Shown: positions 24,701 to 34,438 of the stretch, in pieces
How the letters are laid out: each line of letters begins with the position of its first letter
Numbering within the stretch: position 1 is the first letter of the stretch
NCBI GenBank assembly: GCA_026261815.1
Contig: JAMPIT010000174.1
Coordinates: forward strand, 8,866,001 to 8,930,000
Direction of reading: 5' to 3'
DNA length: 64,000 nt
From: Monarcha castaneiventris obscurior
Taxonomy: Eukaryota > Chordata > Aves > Passeriformes > Monarchidae
Notes under the pieces: model-generated
What the model was told of the DNA's origin: nothing
Databases searched by the model: none
Seen by the model: only the letters and a program-made list of their open reading frames with translations
Position numbers and translations under genes: made by a program

Positions 24701-27700
24701 TGTGTCCTGTGCTAGTTCAGTCTTCGATATTGCCCTCTGTGCCTGGCAGTGCATTTTGTGTGTGTCTGCACACGTTCTTAGAGCATTCAGGTTAAACTTT
24801 GTTATAGGTGGGGATGTACATGTCACATAACTGCATTTTTCAACTATGAAAAGAACACAAAACTGGATACTGTTCTAAAATGGTGACAAATCAAGAAAAG
24901 CTGTATGAATTGGCAATTGAAAATCTTAGTTTCATGACCTTTCACACACATGCATTGAGTATTTTCTGTAATGAGACAAAAGCAGATACTCATCTGCAAT
25001 GCATGCTGAAGTGTTCAAACTTCTGTAAATGATAGGAAGAGAGAAATTATGTGGAATATATCTCTCCATGTCCAATATGGATCATCATTACAGAGAAATA
25101 CTTCCAGTTCATTTCAGCAAGCTTTTGAGTTGCAGTTTAAAACAAAGCTTCTGAAGGCCAAGTTCTCTCCTTTGCCCCCATCAGCTGCCGCAGGGAGCTG
25201 AGACATCATCCTTCTTGTCACAATTTATCTGTTTATCACAAATCAGTGGGAACTGTCACTCAGCATGGAGCTCTCCTTTTCCCTGCCACCTTCAGCAAAC
25301 CTCCTTTTCACTTGTTCTATCCTGTTACTGAAGATCAGTTGGTAAATTTAGGAAAATGTGTGAAGAGCACTGGTTCTACGTCCAAGCTGTGACCAGTGCC
25401 TCTGAGAACAGCATAATTACGAACAGCTGTAATTAATTCCTGCAGCAGTTTCTGGAAAGGTCACAGTGGGCTATAATGTACTTTGTATCATAAATCCTTC
25501 TGAATTAAGTTCTGATATGGCAGAGAAGCAACACTGTGTACAAAGATCTCAGCACAGTTCAGGTCAGTTAAGTATGATACAAAATACCCAAAAGACAAAT
25601 GCTCTTGTCCAAGTTTCCGTGTAAGGGCAAGGAACTTGGAAAGTCGAGCACTTCCAGCTGGTTGTATGTGACTTCTCTGTGACACCAGAAAGCAACATCT
25701 GCTTCAGCTTTCCAAATTATTCATTTCAAGGTTTGTAAACCTTTAAAAAAAAAAAAAAGCCAAACCCACAGCCAAAACTTAACTGCTGGTCTTTTTCTAT
25801 TGAATTAGAGGCAACAATTAAAAAGAGATTTGTAAGGACCATGTGTGATTCTAGTTAATTAGAGATGCCAAACTTTCAGATAATTGTTACATCTGTGGAA
25901 GAGAAGGGGTTTATTAAGGGGGCAGAGTCACCATTCATGGCCTATCTTGCTAATAATACACCAAGTTCCAATGAAGCCAGTTCTTCCATCTTTTGTTTTA
26001 TATTATAATCATCAATTTCCATCATCAGCTTGGCTGAGGAAAGCTGCTCTGCTCTTCTGAGCAGCACAGGGGTGCTTTGGCATCCTCTGAACAAGGGGGT
26101 TTGGACTTTTATTCTGCAAGAATCATTGGACGGGGAAGGCCTATGGGTATTGTTTTATGCTTGGTCCCATACCTATCACAGGTAAGAGTGCATGTGTGCA
26201 GATAAAATCATCTTGTCTGAGGTGCTTAAATGCTTGTTACACACTTGAATCACTGCTTGTTAAGTGGGTCATCAAAGTTTACCTGCATTGGAGGTAGGGC
26301 TTTAAACACTCTTCTTCATAAATTTTGAAAGCGGCCATAACAAGTTCACAAGGTCTGGATTGCCTGCCATGGAGTGGCATTCCATTCCGGGCAGGGGCTC
26401 AGTGGTTCCCCCATGCAGAAGGGACACAAGTGGGACGTGCAGATGAAGCCTGTTCTCTCCATCCCACACACAGGCAGCCATGGCACGTGCCCGTGTGTGC
26501 TCGCTCTCACACAGCTCCTGTAGCCAGCAGCTCTGAGAGCATGTTCTGAGATGAATGTACTCTTCCCCTCTCCCCACAGCTCATCCTAATCACAGGCTTA
26601 CTTGAAAAATCACTCAAGACTGAAGGTAGTCAGTTCTCCACAGGAACCTCACATGAGTGGGCAGAAAGTCTTAAACACAGAGCAAGGTCCTTCCGTTAAA
26701 TATTTTTCAGAACTACACAATGCATCAATACACTTCCTAAAGACAACTGTTCCTGCTAGGCACTCCCCATAAATTACCTGATGTGCATAACTTGGGGCTA
26801 GGTACGTGGCTTTCAGTAAAAGCTGATGTGTTGTTATAATAAAAATAAAGGGGTTATAAATATTTTGCATTTTTTAAACAACAGTTACCGTTTAGAATTC
26901 TTTTGTCTTTGTCTTTTCTTGGTTTCTCCTTCAGCAAGATAGGGCAATCAACCACTCTGAAGCAAATATGACTTAAATTCATTTTAAAGATCAGTTTTTA
27001 CTTGATATTCTGAATTGAGATTCATTGCCTTAGAATGGAACATGTTGCTTTCTTAAAGCTCTTTCAACAGTCTCCCACAATATGGTTGCTCTGTATTTTT
27101 ACCCACATCTGTGTGACTGAACAGCAAGAGTAAATCCAAACACTTCAGGATGGATTTTTTTCCACATACAAGCACAGTTGAATTTACATAATTAAAATTT
27201 TATTAGTGAGGCACTTTGGCCTAGGCATGTCCTGTTACCCTAGACTGTTTTTCATTCACTTCATGTTCTTCCGTCTCTAGAACTGTAAATGGAGCAGTAC
27301 TTTGAACATGCATTTTAATAATGTCCCAGATAACTGCTACATTTGAATTTGGTGTTACTGTATCTCCTGGAAGACACTTTAGTCCACAAAATACACTCGT
27401 AGTTCCAGTTCTTTCCTGACGTCCTATTCACTTGTTACCTGAAAAAGGTCATTTACTCACATGTGAGTTTGCCAGTGCTCCATGAAGCCAAGGCTTCATC
27501 CCCAAAAATTTCATATCTTCGGGCATGAAAAACTGTCTTGTTCAAGTACCACTTTGGGCAGGTACAAATGCAGTCCTGAACTCACCCTGTAGTTTCAGTC
27601 TTTTGCAGCACTGGTGATTTCTCACTTGGAAAGGAATCACCATTGTCTCCCTCTTCTCTGGATCTCAGGACTGCTGGCACAGCTCAGCTACCAAATGTGT

Positions 27701-28080
27701 TCCCTAAGGTTAACCTATGGCTTATGGGCTGTTTCAGCAGCTTAGAAAACAGTGCTTAGTTTTAGACTGGTAATGGAATCTCACTGTCCAAAAAGAAAAA
27801 AAAAGGTGTATTACTTTATTCCTTTTCTTGGTCTTATTTGGCTGCTGTCAGTTGTTACAGACTTTTAAAGGAAATTTAGCTCCTTACAGAAGTTACTGTT
27901 AACTGGTTATTTCTTGACTTACAGTGTAAGTAGCAGAAAACGTTCATCCTCTTTCCTTGGATCACTCAGTGTGCTGAATACTCTGGGTAGAACATCTGTG
28001 GCTTCTTTGAGAAGGTCTTCTACCTGCACGTGAAGAACTTGTATCTTATTCCATGTAACAAATAACAGTAATCATATTAG

Positions 28081-28517
28081 TGATGCCTTGAGAGGCCTCC
28101 TAGAAACAGACTAGACAGGAGTAAGGGAATAAGGTAGGTATTTATTTGAAAGGCCTTCAAAGGTACCCCTGGGGTGCCAGAGGCTACTGCCAAGATGGAC
28201 CCCAAGATGGACAACAGGTCACGAGTTCTTCACAGTTTTATAGGTTTGGTTCATTTGCATATCAGGGTTAATTCTCCAATTAAAGCTTCAGTTTAATGAT
28301 GTAATTCCCCTCCACTTGCCCCCCTCTCAAAGGCTTTTGGTTTATACTTTTTGGGGCTAGGATGGTCTGGGTTTCCTTGAAGAACAGGCCTGGAGAGGCT
28401 TTGTTAATGTCTGCCCAGCACGAGAGAGCAGAAATTAACAGGCTACGAGGAACTTCAGAGTTACACACTGAGCAGTACAGAATTTGAAAAATATAAAAGT
28501 TAAAACCTAAGGCATCA
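28081..28517 (-). mobile_element. Endogenous retrovirus LTR (3' LTR of a truncated provirus)
   Basis: The 437-bp LTR is delimited by 9-bp inverted termini (TGATGCCTT at 28081 and AAGGCATCA ending at 28517), with the TG...CA ends required for integration. On the minus strand it shows an ordered promoter: an octamer ATGCAAAT (28253-28260), a TATA box TATAAAA (28236-28242), then the poly(A) signal AATAAA (28141-28146) about 90 bases downstream. That layout gives U3 at right, a short R, and U5 at left. The adjoining polypurine tract shows it is the 3' LTR. The matching 5' LTR and target duplication are not in the window, so the 5' part has been lost. Confidence 0.88.
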
Positions 28518-28530
28518 TTTCCCCCCTTTA
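28518..28530 (-). other. Retroviral polypurine tract
   Basis: On the minus strand the 13 bases read TAAAGGGGGGAAA and directly abut the LTR start. This is the plus-strand primer position of a retrovirus and fixes the provirus orientation. Confidence 0.85.
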
Positions 28531-28588
28531 GAGGCTTGACAAGGCCTCTACCTTGTCGAGACTCTATTCTAAATATTCTAAATATCTA

Positions 28589-28660
28589 CTAGTAATATGT
28601 GTCTAACAGCAGTATATATCTATAAACAAGAATTATAATTACAATCATTATAAACAATCT
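28589..28660 (-). pseudogene. Remnant of retroviral env: membrane anchor and tail
   Basis: On the minus strand, one frame encodes a run of about 16 strongly hydrophobic residues (mostly I, V, L, M and F), then a short tail and a stop at 28589-28591. It lies about 60 bases upstream of the polypurine tract, where the transmembrane subunit of a gammaretrovirus-like Env ends. The frame is closed just upstream of the hydrophobic run. Only about 270 bases separate this scrap from the end of pol, so nearly all of env, including the surface subunit, is deleted. The copy cannot encode an envelope protein. Confidence 0.55.
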
Positions 28661-28929
28661 TTAATCCAGGGTCAGTTTGGTAACCATGAAACCAGGGTGT
28701 GGAAGATACAATCAGCTTTGAATGTTACTCAATGTAAGATCTAAGTAAGTTCTCAAATTGTAAACAAATTTTGTCGATCCTTCCACTTCAATTTACATGT
28801 CAATTACTAGTTTTGTATCCAAATAAATGTCTTTGGATACACTTTGGACTAGAATCTTATGCAAAATTTGGTTCCAAACCTGAGCCAGGGTTACCAACTG
28901 TGTAGATAATAAGCACAGGAAAAATCATT

Positions 28930-29935
28930 TAAACTACATCAACTTCGTTTGTATCAGTCTCTGTTTTCTCAGTTGTTTCAGGAGCAGAAGCCTTCTTAAC
29001 TCTGGAGTAGTGAATCCAGGGTCCTTTGACTGCAAAATCTGGAATGGTCCTCTCTACTTGGCCTGTAGAAGATCACTGTCCCATCACTTGACACAGACCC
29101 AGTCCCCAGGCTGGAAGGGATGTGCAGGGGTGTCCAGTCCTATGGGTCTGGATAACACGATGTAATTCTGGAGCTTCTGCAAAGTAGAACCTAAAGCCAT
29201 TAGATATTTCTGTAAATCAAGTTTCCCCCTCATGTGAATCTCACCTGGAACATGTGGAATTTGCTATGGCCTGCCATACAGTATTTCATAGGGACTGATG
29301 TTATCCCTCCGCCTAGGTTGTATGCGGATCCTCAGTAAAGCTACAGGCAAAGCCTGAACCCACGTCAGGGATGTCTCTTGACAGATTTTGTTGATCTGTG
29401 CCTTAAGGGTCCCATTCATGTGTTCCACCTTACCGCTTGCTTGGGGTCTGCAAGGTGTGTGCAGATCCCAAGCAATTCCCAAAATCCAGCTAACTTCCTG
29501 AATCACATTTGCAACAAAATGTGGTCCCCTATGCGAGGATATCCCCAAAGGAACCCCAAACCTTGGTATTATGATGAAGCAAAACTTTCACCACCTCTTT
29601 GGCTGTGTTAGTGCGACAGGGGAACGCTTCAGGCCACCCACTGAAGGTGTCCACCAATGCCAGGATGTACCTGTATCCCTCTGTGCGTGGGAACTCAGCA
29701 AAGTCTATTTGCCAATAATCTCCAGGAAGAGCCCCTGCCTTTGTTACTCCTAACACAACTCTTTTCCTCGTATCAGGGTTGTTTTTACAGCAGATTTCAC
29801 ACTTGCTCACTACTGATTGTACAGTATCTGTCCTTCCCTTTCCTATTAAGTACCTTTTTCAGATGTTTCAGAAGATTTTTCAACCCCGAAATGTGTGCTT
29901 TCATGTTCTCTTCGAGCTAGCTCTCGAAGAATTAG
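28930..29935 (-). pseudogene. Broken gammaretrovirus-like pol, integrase region
   Basis: The minus strand carries the integrase of a class I endogenous retrovirus in pieces. Near 29790-29935 is the zinc-binding N-terminal part, with the CEIC pair. At 29529-29810 is the first half of the catalytic core, with the aspartate in QIDFAE and a YILALVDTFSGWPEAFP block. At 29264-29548 is the second half, in another frame, ending YEILYGRP and keeping the glutamate in VEHMNG. From 29263 down to the stop at 28930-28932 is the C-terminal barrel with its PGDWV and WIHYS landmarks. Breaks are frameshifts near 29870, 29560 and 29015, stops at 29264-29266 and at two more places in the C-terminal part, and a His codon (29531-29533) where the second catalytic Asp is expected. 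Reverse transcriptase, gag and the 5' LTR are absent. Confidence 0.9.
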
Positions 29936-29980
29936 AGGTGGGACTACAACCTGATTTGCAGGTTATGTTGAACAAATACT

Positions 29981-29986
29981 TTTATT
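29981..29986 (-). terminator. TMEM60 poly(A) signal
   Basis: This is AATAAA on the minus strand, about 190 bases after the TMEM60 stop codon. The retroviral integrase remnant begins only some tens of bases beyond the expected cleavage point. Confidence 0.65.
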
Positions 29987-30172
29987 TACAAGAGCATATG
30001 TGAGTTATAAAATAAAAAAATGGAACAAGTCTACTTTCAGTCTTCAGCCTGCTTTAGCTTAAGTCTCCACCTTGACTCCTTTGGCTTTCTAGTTTGAAGA
30101 TCAAATTTGTGGCAAAATGGTAATTATCTAGTAATTTGGTGCCAGTCTTGGCACTGAAAACCCTGGCACAGC

Positions 30173-30577
30173 TTAGTCTCTTCGTACATAGAAGATATTA
30201 TACCCAAGTTCAACCATGCCCCCAATGAGCAGGGCCCAGAGCGGGATGAACACATAGGCCAGTTTCATGGTGGTGAATCGCTGCAGCTTTGCACACAGGG
30301 CGAGGCAGAAGGCCAATTTCAGCAGCATTGCGATGAGGTACCAGACTTTCTTCTTCATGTTCTGGGAGCCATTGCGAGGGTCAAAGCCAGATTTGCACCG
30401 TCCAGCCATTTTTACAATTAACATAACTAGAAGAATTGTATCAAATATCCACACTGGAATAAAAATGAGGAACCAGTTCCACGGTGCTTTCTCATCCAAC
30501 TTTAGCACCAGCATGATCAGGAAGAGTAATGTAAAAAGCCATGTCAGCAGCACTCTTTGTGCCAGGGACATTCTCAT
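30173..30577 (-). CDS. TMEM60: TMEM60, transmembrane protein 60
   Basis: The 134-residue intact frame is nearly identical to mammalian TMEM60 (133 aa) as I remember it, from MRMSLAQRVLLTW to the ...NIFYVRRD end. Four hydrophobic segments lie at about residues 9-26, 33-55, 79-96 and 106-127. They are joined by short loops, the largest being a basic cysteine-containing loop near 57-78 (KMAGRCKSGFDPRNG, then KKK). There is no cleavable signal peptide, so it is a small multi-pass membrane protein. Its function is not established. The first ATG (30577) is chosen because it matches the mammalian N terminus; a second in-frame ATG is two codons later. The coding region has no intron, as in mammals. 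Confidence 0.97.
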   Translation of the reverse strand: MRMSLAQRVLLTWLFTLLFLIMLVLKLDEKAPWNWFLIFIPVWIFDTILLVMLIVKMAGRCKSGFDPRNGSQNMKKKVWYLIAMLLKLAFCLALCAKLQRFTTMKLAYVFIPLWALLIGGMVELGYNIFYVRRD

Positions 30578-30619
30578 TTAAACAGCTTTGAGAGGAAGTC
30601 CTTCGCTGTCAGCAACAAC
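30578..30619 (-). other. TMEM60: TMEM60 5' UTR part of exon 2
   Basis: The 42 bases lie between the predicted acceptor (AG complementary to 30620-30621, after a T-rich tract) and the start codon. They contain no ATG of their own. In the frame entering from exon 1 they stay open up to a TGA that overlaps the main start. Confidence 0.7.
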
Positions 30620-33600
30620 CTAACAAAACAAAAGGGGGAGGGAAGGCCTGAAAAGATGGCACTACATCACCATTAGGCATATTCCATAAAGGAGACCAAT
30701 TCCTTGCTCTTGCTTTCTCACTCCTAACCTCACCCACATACTGCTTCCTAGCATATCTTTCATAACTACCATGCTCAGCTGAACAGTGTTTGTTCCAGTC
30801 CACCATTGCCTTGGAGTGCCTTAAGTCAGCTGTGTAACTGCCTTAATCTAAATTTGTTCTGTGAAGCAAAGTGTACTTTAATCCTAAACAAGCTGTCAGA
30901 CTCATTTAGGGATTTCTGAATGCTAAGAATATGTTTAGATCCATTTTCCACCAGAACTGAGGCATTCATAGTTAACACTTGAAAACAAAATGTAACAATT
31001 CTCTCTCTGTAACAAAATAACCACAGTAAAATGTGAACAAGAACAAAGAAGCACAAAAACCCTCGGAGAGATCCTGCAGTCTGCAGAGCTGCAGCTGAAG
31101 TGACCTGGGCTCAAACTGAGCCAGTGAGTACTGCCCAGCTTTCTGTCAGCCAGCAATCTTGAAATTACTGAAAGCTACAGATAATGTTTGCTTTCTAGCA
31201 GGTATCTCAAGTGTTCTGACACTGGCTGACAGGTTTATTGGCTGGGTAGGATATTTAAATTTCTCTGTTGTCATGACGAAAGAAAAACAAGACATACATC
31301 TTCCACTACAGTCATGAAAGTTAAGTTTTTATATTCCTAACTGGAAAGTTTTTACCACTGTTTCTGCCAAAAGCCTTTCACTACAACTGTAAAAGACAGA
31401 ACTATGATCGTCGTCTAGATTTCAAGCTACAAAAATGAATAACTAATTTTTACCAGTGAAATGATGCTGAAATAGGTATTCTAGTTACTTTAAAAAGTTG
31501 AGTTTAAAAATTTAATAATTCCTTTTAGAACACTAATAGTCTTTCATCTGAAATAAGAAAATGAGCTTTGATTTGTTCCAGATTACAAAAATATTTGCAT
31601 TATTGAAAGTGAGATGTTGCGTTCTGAAGCATCTAATCCTCAGCACCACATGCTGAGGGAAGGACAAGAGCTGCTTCCCCTCTGTGCCCTCGGTGCCCCT
31701 CCTCAGAAGCTGCTGCTGCTTCCTCTGTGTTATTCCCAGTGCTCACAACATCACCTGATCACGCCTGCTAAACTCACCCAACCAGCAGAAATCTACTGCC
31801 ACCTTTTTAACTGGGATAGTTTTTTGCCAGATTAGGAAGTTGGACAAATTCTGTGCTCAGGTAAGATTTGCAACTGGAAGGAGGGAAGTAATAGTTGCTG
31901 TCTTAACTGGTTATGAGATGATCTGCTATGTTACAGTGAGGGGATAACAATTTTGTGCATCATTAAATCATCCTACAGTTGATATCTGTGTCTTCTGATA
32001 CACAGTTCAACAGACTACTATTTTCTTCAATCTGTGTTTGAAGTTTGAATGGATCTGATTTAGTGGATAGCAGTAGGATTTCTTGTAAGGAAAAGATGCA
32101 GTTTTGCCTGAAATACTCTAAACTGGAGTTGCTGTCAGTGCATCCCCTCTTTGTGTTGGGGCTGACACCTGTGTGACCCAAACCAGGCCAGTTCCCTGAG
32201 CTGACCTAGGAAAAACAAAAAAGTTTAAAATAGGATTTTGTAATTTTACTTTTCACAATCTCAGATCACGAGCTCAGATCACCACAGGATCTGGTGAAAG
32301 CCAGTTCCTGACAGGGTGGAACCAAGACCCCTACCCTTCTCTTCCTTAAGGAAGAGGTGAAGCAGCACTTGAGAGTTTAGGGGACAAAAAAAATGGATGA
32401 GGTTTAGATGATAGCATTGTTTTGCTCTTGTTACAGAAACAAACCTAAACCAGCTGGCAGGGGCAGGGGATTACAGAACACTTACTATGTCCAGCCTAAA
32501 GCATTTCGAGTATTTGAAAACACTTCCAATATTCTCAAGTGCAAGTCTGTGGCTAAAGTGAAGAGTCATGATCTGAAGTTTCAACATTCTTTAATAAGAA
32601 TGTTTTTCAAAATCAGTTCTAGAAATCAATGCTCCAAACACTACAAGGAGACTCTCTTATGAGCAAACTGGAGGAAGCAGAAACCAAAGAAACAGACTGG
32701 AAACTTGGGTCTGAAAGGAAAAAAGAAATTCAACACTCTCAGAGGTATCAGGTTATCAGATACTCAAAGAAGGTGCTATCACCTGTCTCTGGAGGAAACA
32801 CAAAGCTACTGAAGATGTATTACATGGGGCTACCCAATTTGAAGGTTGCTCACTTGAAAATACTTTCAGTTTCCTAAGAACCACTTTGTAACAACTCTAA
32901 AAAGCAGGCATAAAATTCAGCACGGGAAGAAGTTATGCTGCCTTTTTCTGACCTAACAGATGTTACTTCCAGACCGGGCAAGACTGCAAAGCTCCAGTCA
33001 GTTTTAGAGACATTTTTAGATGAAAACTGAAGAAAATCCAAGTGTACTTTTGAGATCTTAAGAGTCCAAGTAAAGAAAGCTAACAGATTTTAAAGGCTGA
33101 CAGCTGGGTACAGAGCTGACATAAGAGTGAAGGGTTTAATTACATGGAGCATTTGATTATCTCATGATGAAAGAAAGATGATGGGGAGATTCTTTGCAAG
33201 AGCGAAGCTACCCCAACAAGAGGGGTGACACTGGGAAAAGGATGTGCTACAGATCTGAACCGGCTCTTGAGTGAGAACACTTGAAGGGATGTCAGAGTGT
33301 GAAAATAAAGAAGCTCTCGACTCCTATTATAGGACCTGTGTAATAAGGGAGTGACAATTTTCAGTGATGAGAAACTATCCAAGGAACATCACTGACCTTG
33401 GTGGGATGATCTGTATAACGAGGATATTATAATAGCTAATTCTCTCCTGTTCAGAAGAAAAAAATAGAGGAGAGCAACTTACACATGACACTAAGATCAG
33501 TAGTAAAGACAACATAAACCTACGCATTTAGATTTAAACCTTGAACATCGCCTAAAAAAGTCCTGAAATGCATATTATGCTGAAACCATATTAAACAGAA

Positions 33601-33832
33601 CCCCAGTTCGACTGAATACCGTTTTAGAGCCTATTCCAAACGTATGAGTTAATTTAACACTTATAAAGAAATACTGCGGTAGGCCCGGTTTAAAACCCCA
33701 TTTAAACACAGACTTGTATTCACAAACTCGACCCCCTCCCTCGGCCGCACGGCCTTGTCCCGCCAGGCCCCGCTTCCCCGGCCGTGCCGGAGGCCCGCGA
33801 GGCCGAAGCCCCCCTGGTTCCCCGTCACCTAC
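30620..33832 (-). other. TMEM60: TMEM60 intron 1
   Basis: The intron runs from GTAGGT at 33832 to the AG complementary to 30620-30621 on the minus strand. It is AT-rich except where it enters the CpG island at the right. No repeat or second gene is evident. Short duplicated words occur at 32258-32285 (CAGATCAC), without larger structure. Confidence 0.65.
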
Positions 33833-33900
33833 CGCAGATCCCGGCGCATCCCCCGGTCCGCGGGGCCCGCGCTCAGCTGAGGGGCGCCGGGCGCTCCCCA
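33833..33900 (-). other. TMEM60: TMEM60 noncoding exon 1 (predicted)
   Basis: On the minus strand a GC-rich segment ends in ...GATCTGCG followed by the donor GTAGGT (33832-33827). Joined to the coding exon it gives a short 5' UTR. The right limit is a guess from the CCAAT box at 33953-33957. An ATG at 33849-33847 opens a frame that continues across the junction. Confidence 0.5.
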
Positions 33901-34289
33901 CCCGCTCCGCCTCACGGAACCGCCCGCCCCCCTCACCGGCCCCGCACCTGCTATTGGCCGGCGGGGACGCGCGTCCTGCCGCGCTCCGTTTTCATTGGAT
34001 GATAGCAACGTCGCTCAAGTTAGTCCCGCCTTCCCCTCGCAGCCGTCGGTGACGCCCCTCGCGCTCCGGCCGCCCCTCCCCTCTCAGCCTGGAGCCCCGC
34101 CCCCGCCGCCAATTGGTGGTAGGGCTGTCCGTCACAGAGGCCCCGCCTCCAAACCGCCAGGTGTCCATCAAGCGCAGCCCCGCCTTTCTCGCCCTCTCGT
34201 TGGACAGTGCCACCGCCAGTCACTGCTAGGCCCCGCCTCTGGGGCGGGAGGTGGCGCCACTGGCTGCCCGTCCTCGCTGGCCCCGCCCC

Positions 34290-34438
34290 CGGGCCGGCGG
34301 CGCGCGCGGGTGGCGCGCTGTTGCTGCCGCCGCCGCTGCCTGGCCGCGCGCGCCGCTCCCCCCGCCAGCTGTTGCCTTGCGCGCGCCTTCCCGCCGCCGT
34401 TGCGTGCGGCGCGCGCTGCCCCGCGGCCCCGGCCAACG
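34290..34438 (+). other. PHTF2: PHTF2 noncoding exon 1 (candidate)
   Basis: A very GC-rich segment directly right of the GC-box cluster ends in CCAACG followed by GTGAGA (34439), a fair donor. The start is not defined. A second possible donor, GTGATA at 35107, would give a longer first exon. I prefer the first because of its position relative to the promoter motifs. Confidence 0.4.

Larger units (their letters stand above)
19146..28080. other. Intergenic region between RSBN1L and TMEM60
   Basis: About 8.9 kb separate the two convergent genes. I see no gene, RNA gene or well-preserved transposon. Open frames do not exceed about 100 codons and none looks like a protein. Local features are an almost pure A/C tract (19571-19648), a 12-bp GC-rich hairpin (21761-21795) and a run of 14 A (25745-25758). 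Confidence 0.7.
29960..33900 (-). other. TMEM60: TMEM60 gene span
   Basis: This two-exon gene is read right to left. A short GC-rich noncoding exon ends at 33833 (donor GTAGGT on the minus strand). A 3.2-kb intron ends at the acceptor TTTTGTTAG, and the second exon starts at 30619 and carries the whole coding sequence. The poly(A) signal is at 29981-29986. The transcription start is inferred to lie near 33850-33930 from the CCAAT box at 33953 and is not fixed. Predicted splicing creates a 20-codon upstream ORF (see findings). Confidence 0.75.
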
